Below are positions 62,939 to 64,000 of a DNA stretch of 64,000 nucleotides, in pieces. A program made the translations under genes and the position numbers. The notes beneath the pieces are model-generated. The model made no database searches, was not told the origin of the DNA, and was given only the letters and a program-made list of their open reading frames with translations. Positions within the stretch are counted from its first letter, which is position 1. Every line of letters starts with the position of its first letter. Location of the stretch: positions 3,167,501 to 3,231,500 of the forward strand of contig NZ_CP118108.1 of NCBI RefSeq assembly GCF_028747985.1, read 5' to 3'. Origin of the DNA: Paenibacillus urinalis. GTDB lineage: Bacteria; Bacillota; Bacilli; Paenibacillales; Paenibacillaceae.

Positions 62939-63529
62939 TCACATCCAATCATTATCCTCGCCCTGCCCATCCTCTGTCAGTATGGAAGCGCTCATCTCGT
63001 CTGCTATATTTTGAATATCCTCCGAGTAGATCAGGGTCATGCCGTAGCCGTCCGCTTGATGCTTTTTAAGCGCTTTTTCTTTAATATAACGCGGACTGCC
63101 GGGACCATTATCTTCATCATAAACCAGTAGAATATGATCCGTCTTCCGAAAGAGAAGCTCGTCTCTCGCCGCAAACTGCCAAGGACCCGCATAGGGCTGC
63201 TTGCTGACAATACCATAATAATCAACATTTCTTAATATATCTTCGTAATACTCCTTCTTGTCATCAGACCATTTCTCTTCCGGATTCATAAATGCAGATA
63301 TAATGGACAGCTTTAGCTGCGGGTATTCTTTCTTTAGTTCAATGACAACCTCGCATGCCCACAGATCTACACCATACTGACCCGGGGTGATAATCCACTC
63401 GGCGCCTTCCTCAATAAGCGTAATCAGCTTGGATCGGATCGCTTGCTTAATATAAGGAATACCCGGGTGCTTCTGATTGAAGATGCCGAGCTCATTGGCC
63501 CGGTATCCAGTAACTAACACGTTTTTCAT
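62939..63529 (-). CDS. DUF1273/YpsA family SLOG-domain protein
   Basis: A 196-residue SLOG-fold protein like Bacillus YpsA, linked in that species to cell division and nucleotide binding. Marks are VLVTGYRANELGIF, WIITPGQYGVDLWACEVVIELK, SIISAFMNPEEKW, and YAGPWQFAARDELLFRKTDHILLVYDEDNGPGSPRYI. Length is normal. The ribosome site is weak. The 115-residue gene lies 84 bases upstream in the same direction and may be co-transcribed. Confidence 0.85.
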   Translation of the reverse strand: MKNVLVTGYRANELGIFNQKHPGIPYIKQAIRSKLITLIEEGAEWIITPGQYGVDLWACEVVIELKKEYPQLKLSIISAFMNPEEKWSDDKKEYYEDILRNVDYYGIVSKQPYAGPWQFAARDELLFRKTDHILLVYDEDNGPGSPRYIKEKALKKHQADGYGMTLIYSEDIQNIADEMSASILTEDGQGEDNDWM

Positions 63530-63613
63530 AGCCTGTCTTTGTCATACCGCCCTTCACTGTCATGTGCTTCTATATATCGTAACATACATGAATCGATTTC
63601 ATAATCACTCCAG

Positions 63614-63961
63614 CTATTTTTTGTTCACGATCAGCAGCTCTGTTCTTCGTGTCTCATACGTGTGTGAAATGCCTTCCTCGGAGAGGACTCCGAGTTTAAT
63701 CAGACTTGCTATTTTCCCAGTATCCGCCTTCGACAGAAGCTTCCACACCTCTGGATCTGGCAATGCTTTATATAGCAGTTCGTCATCGTATTCCTTCCTG
63801 TTCTGGACAACGATCCTGGCTTCATATTCTCCATGCTCCATGCGGACCGCATTCTCTGCTGTAAGATGATCAATCATCTCCAGGCGCAGGCTCGACAGCT
63901 CATCATCTATATCTTTCTTCAGCTTCTTCAGCTCAAAATAACGCTCCATTTGATCTATCAT
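63614..63961 (-). CDS. Hypothetical protein, 115 residues
   Basis: Not recognised. The first 30 residues form a charged helix (YFELKKLKKDIDDELSSLRLEM) of coiled-coil type, then a beta-rich part (YEARIVVQNRKEYDD) and a helix region that includes ASLIKLGVLSEEGI. It has the outline of a small DNA- or protein-binding accessory protein seen in phage and plasmid gene sets. AGAGGAG lies upstream of the start, near the right edge. It precedes the DUF1273 gene. Confidence 0.5.
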   Translation of the reverse strand: MIDQMERYFELKKLKKDIDDELSSLRLEMIDHLTAENAVRMEHGEYEARIVVQNRKEYDDELLYKALPDPEVWKLLSKADTGKIASLIKLGVLSEEGISHTYETRRTELLIVNKK

Positions 63962-64000
63962 CTCATCATCACGCTCCTCTTTATAGATGTATATGCAATA

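Noticed and set aside
63060-63085. AAGCGCTTTTT in the DUF1273 gene, resembling operator or terminator
   Set aside because: It is within coding sequence with no partner arm and no promoter.
1-64000. CRISPR arrays, tRNA or rRNA genes, insertion sequences, prophage
   Set aside because: I looked for regular repeats, cloverleaf-like stretches and transposase motifs while reading and found none; a tRNA scan was not possible.

Overview
The window looks like a chromosomal segment of a low-to-moderate-GC endospore-forming Firmicute, most likely Paenibacillus. This is inferred from the YesM/YesN and LplABC-type sugar systems, IolD/IolE/IolB, NasD-type NirB, DUF1273 (YpsA), TmrB-like and NucB-like proteins, strong AGGAGG ribosome sites and frequent TTG/GTG starts. 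Nearly all genes lie on the minus strand. No rRNA, tRNA, CRISPR array or insertion sequence was seen.

Layout. (1) 0.2-7.5 kb: small-molecule modification genes (GNATs, HAD phosphatase, APH-type kinase, TmrB-like ATPase, DUF402, arylamine N-acetyltransferase), then an SDR dehydrogenase convergent with a TetR regulator. (2) 7.6-11 kb: an OmpR-type two-component system coupled to a lipoprotein. (3) 11.1-19.9 kb: an accessory islet of short orphan genes with visible decay: a NucB-like nuclease without leader and with an internal gap, a headless P-loop kinase, a frameshifted NUDIX gene and a nameless fragment. It also holds an unusual eukaryotic-like kinase, DUF6508 and DUF3977 proteins, a metallo-hydrolase and a serine hydrolase. 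(4) 20-25.8 kb: nitrite assimilation, nirB-nirD-cobA, behind an RNA leader that can fold into either an ANTAR-type antiterminator or a terminator; the divergent ANTAR protein and a TrpD2-like transferase lie opposite. (5) 25.9-37.5 kb: a carbohydrate locus (beta-mannosidase, toroid-type glycan enzyme, sugar epimerase, ABC importer, membrane AraC regulator). (6) 37.8-47.7 kb: an inositol operon iolC-A-D-E-GH105-G-B under a LacI-type regulator. (7) 47.8-54.9 kb: a second CUT1 importer with YesMN. (8) 55.1-58.8 kb: a second nitrite reductase, nirB-nirD plus a formate/nitrite channel, behind a perfect Fnr box. (9) 58.9-64 kb: amidase, PsiE, GNAT, pectinesterase, a 36-residue membrane peptide, a Fur-boxed haem monooxygenase and DUF1273.

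Together the genes describe a soil or plant-associated bacterium. It assimilates nitrite aerobically by one enzyme set and disposes of or uses nitrite anaerobically by another, and it feeds on inositol and plant or microbial glycans. Starts were re-chosen from ribosome sites in many genes. All functional names come from recognising motifs by eye; no database search was run.
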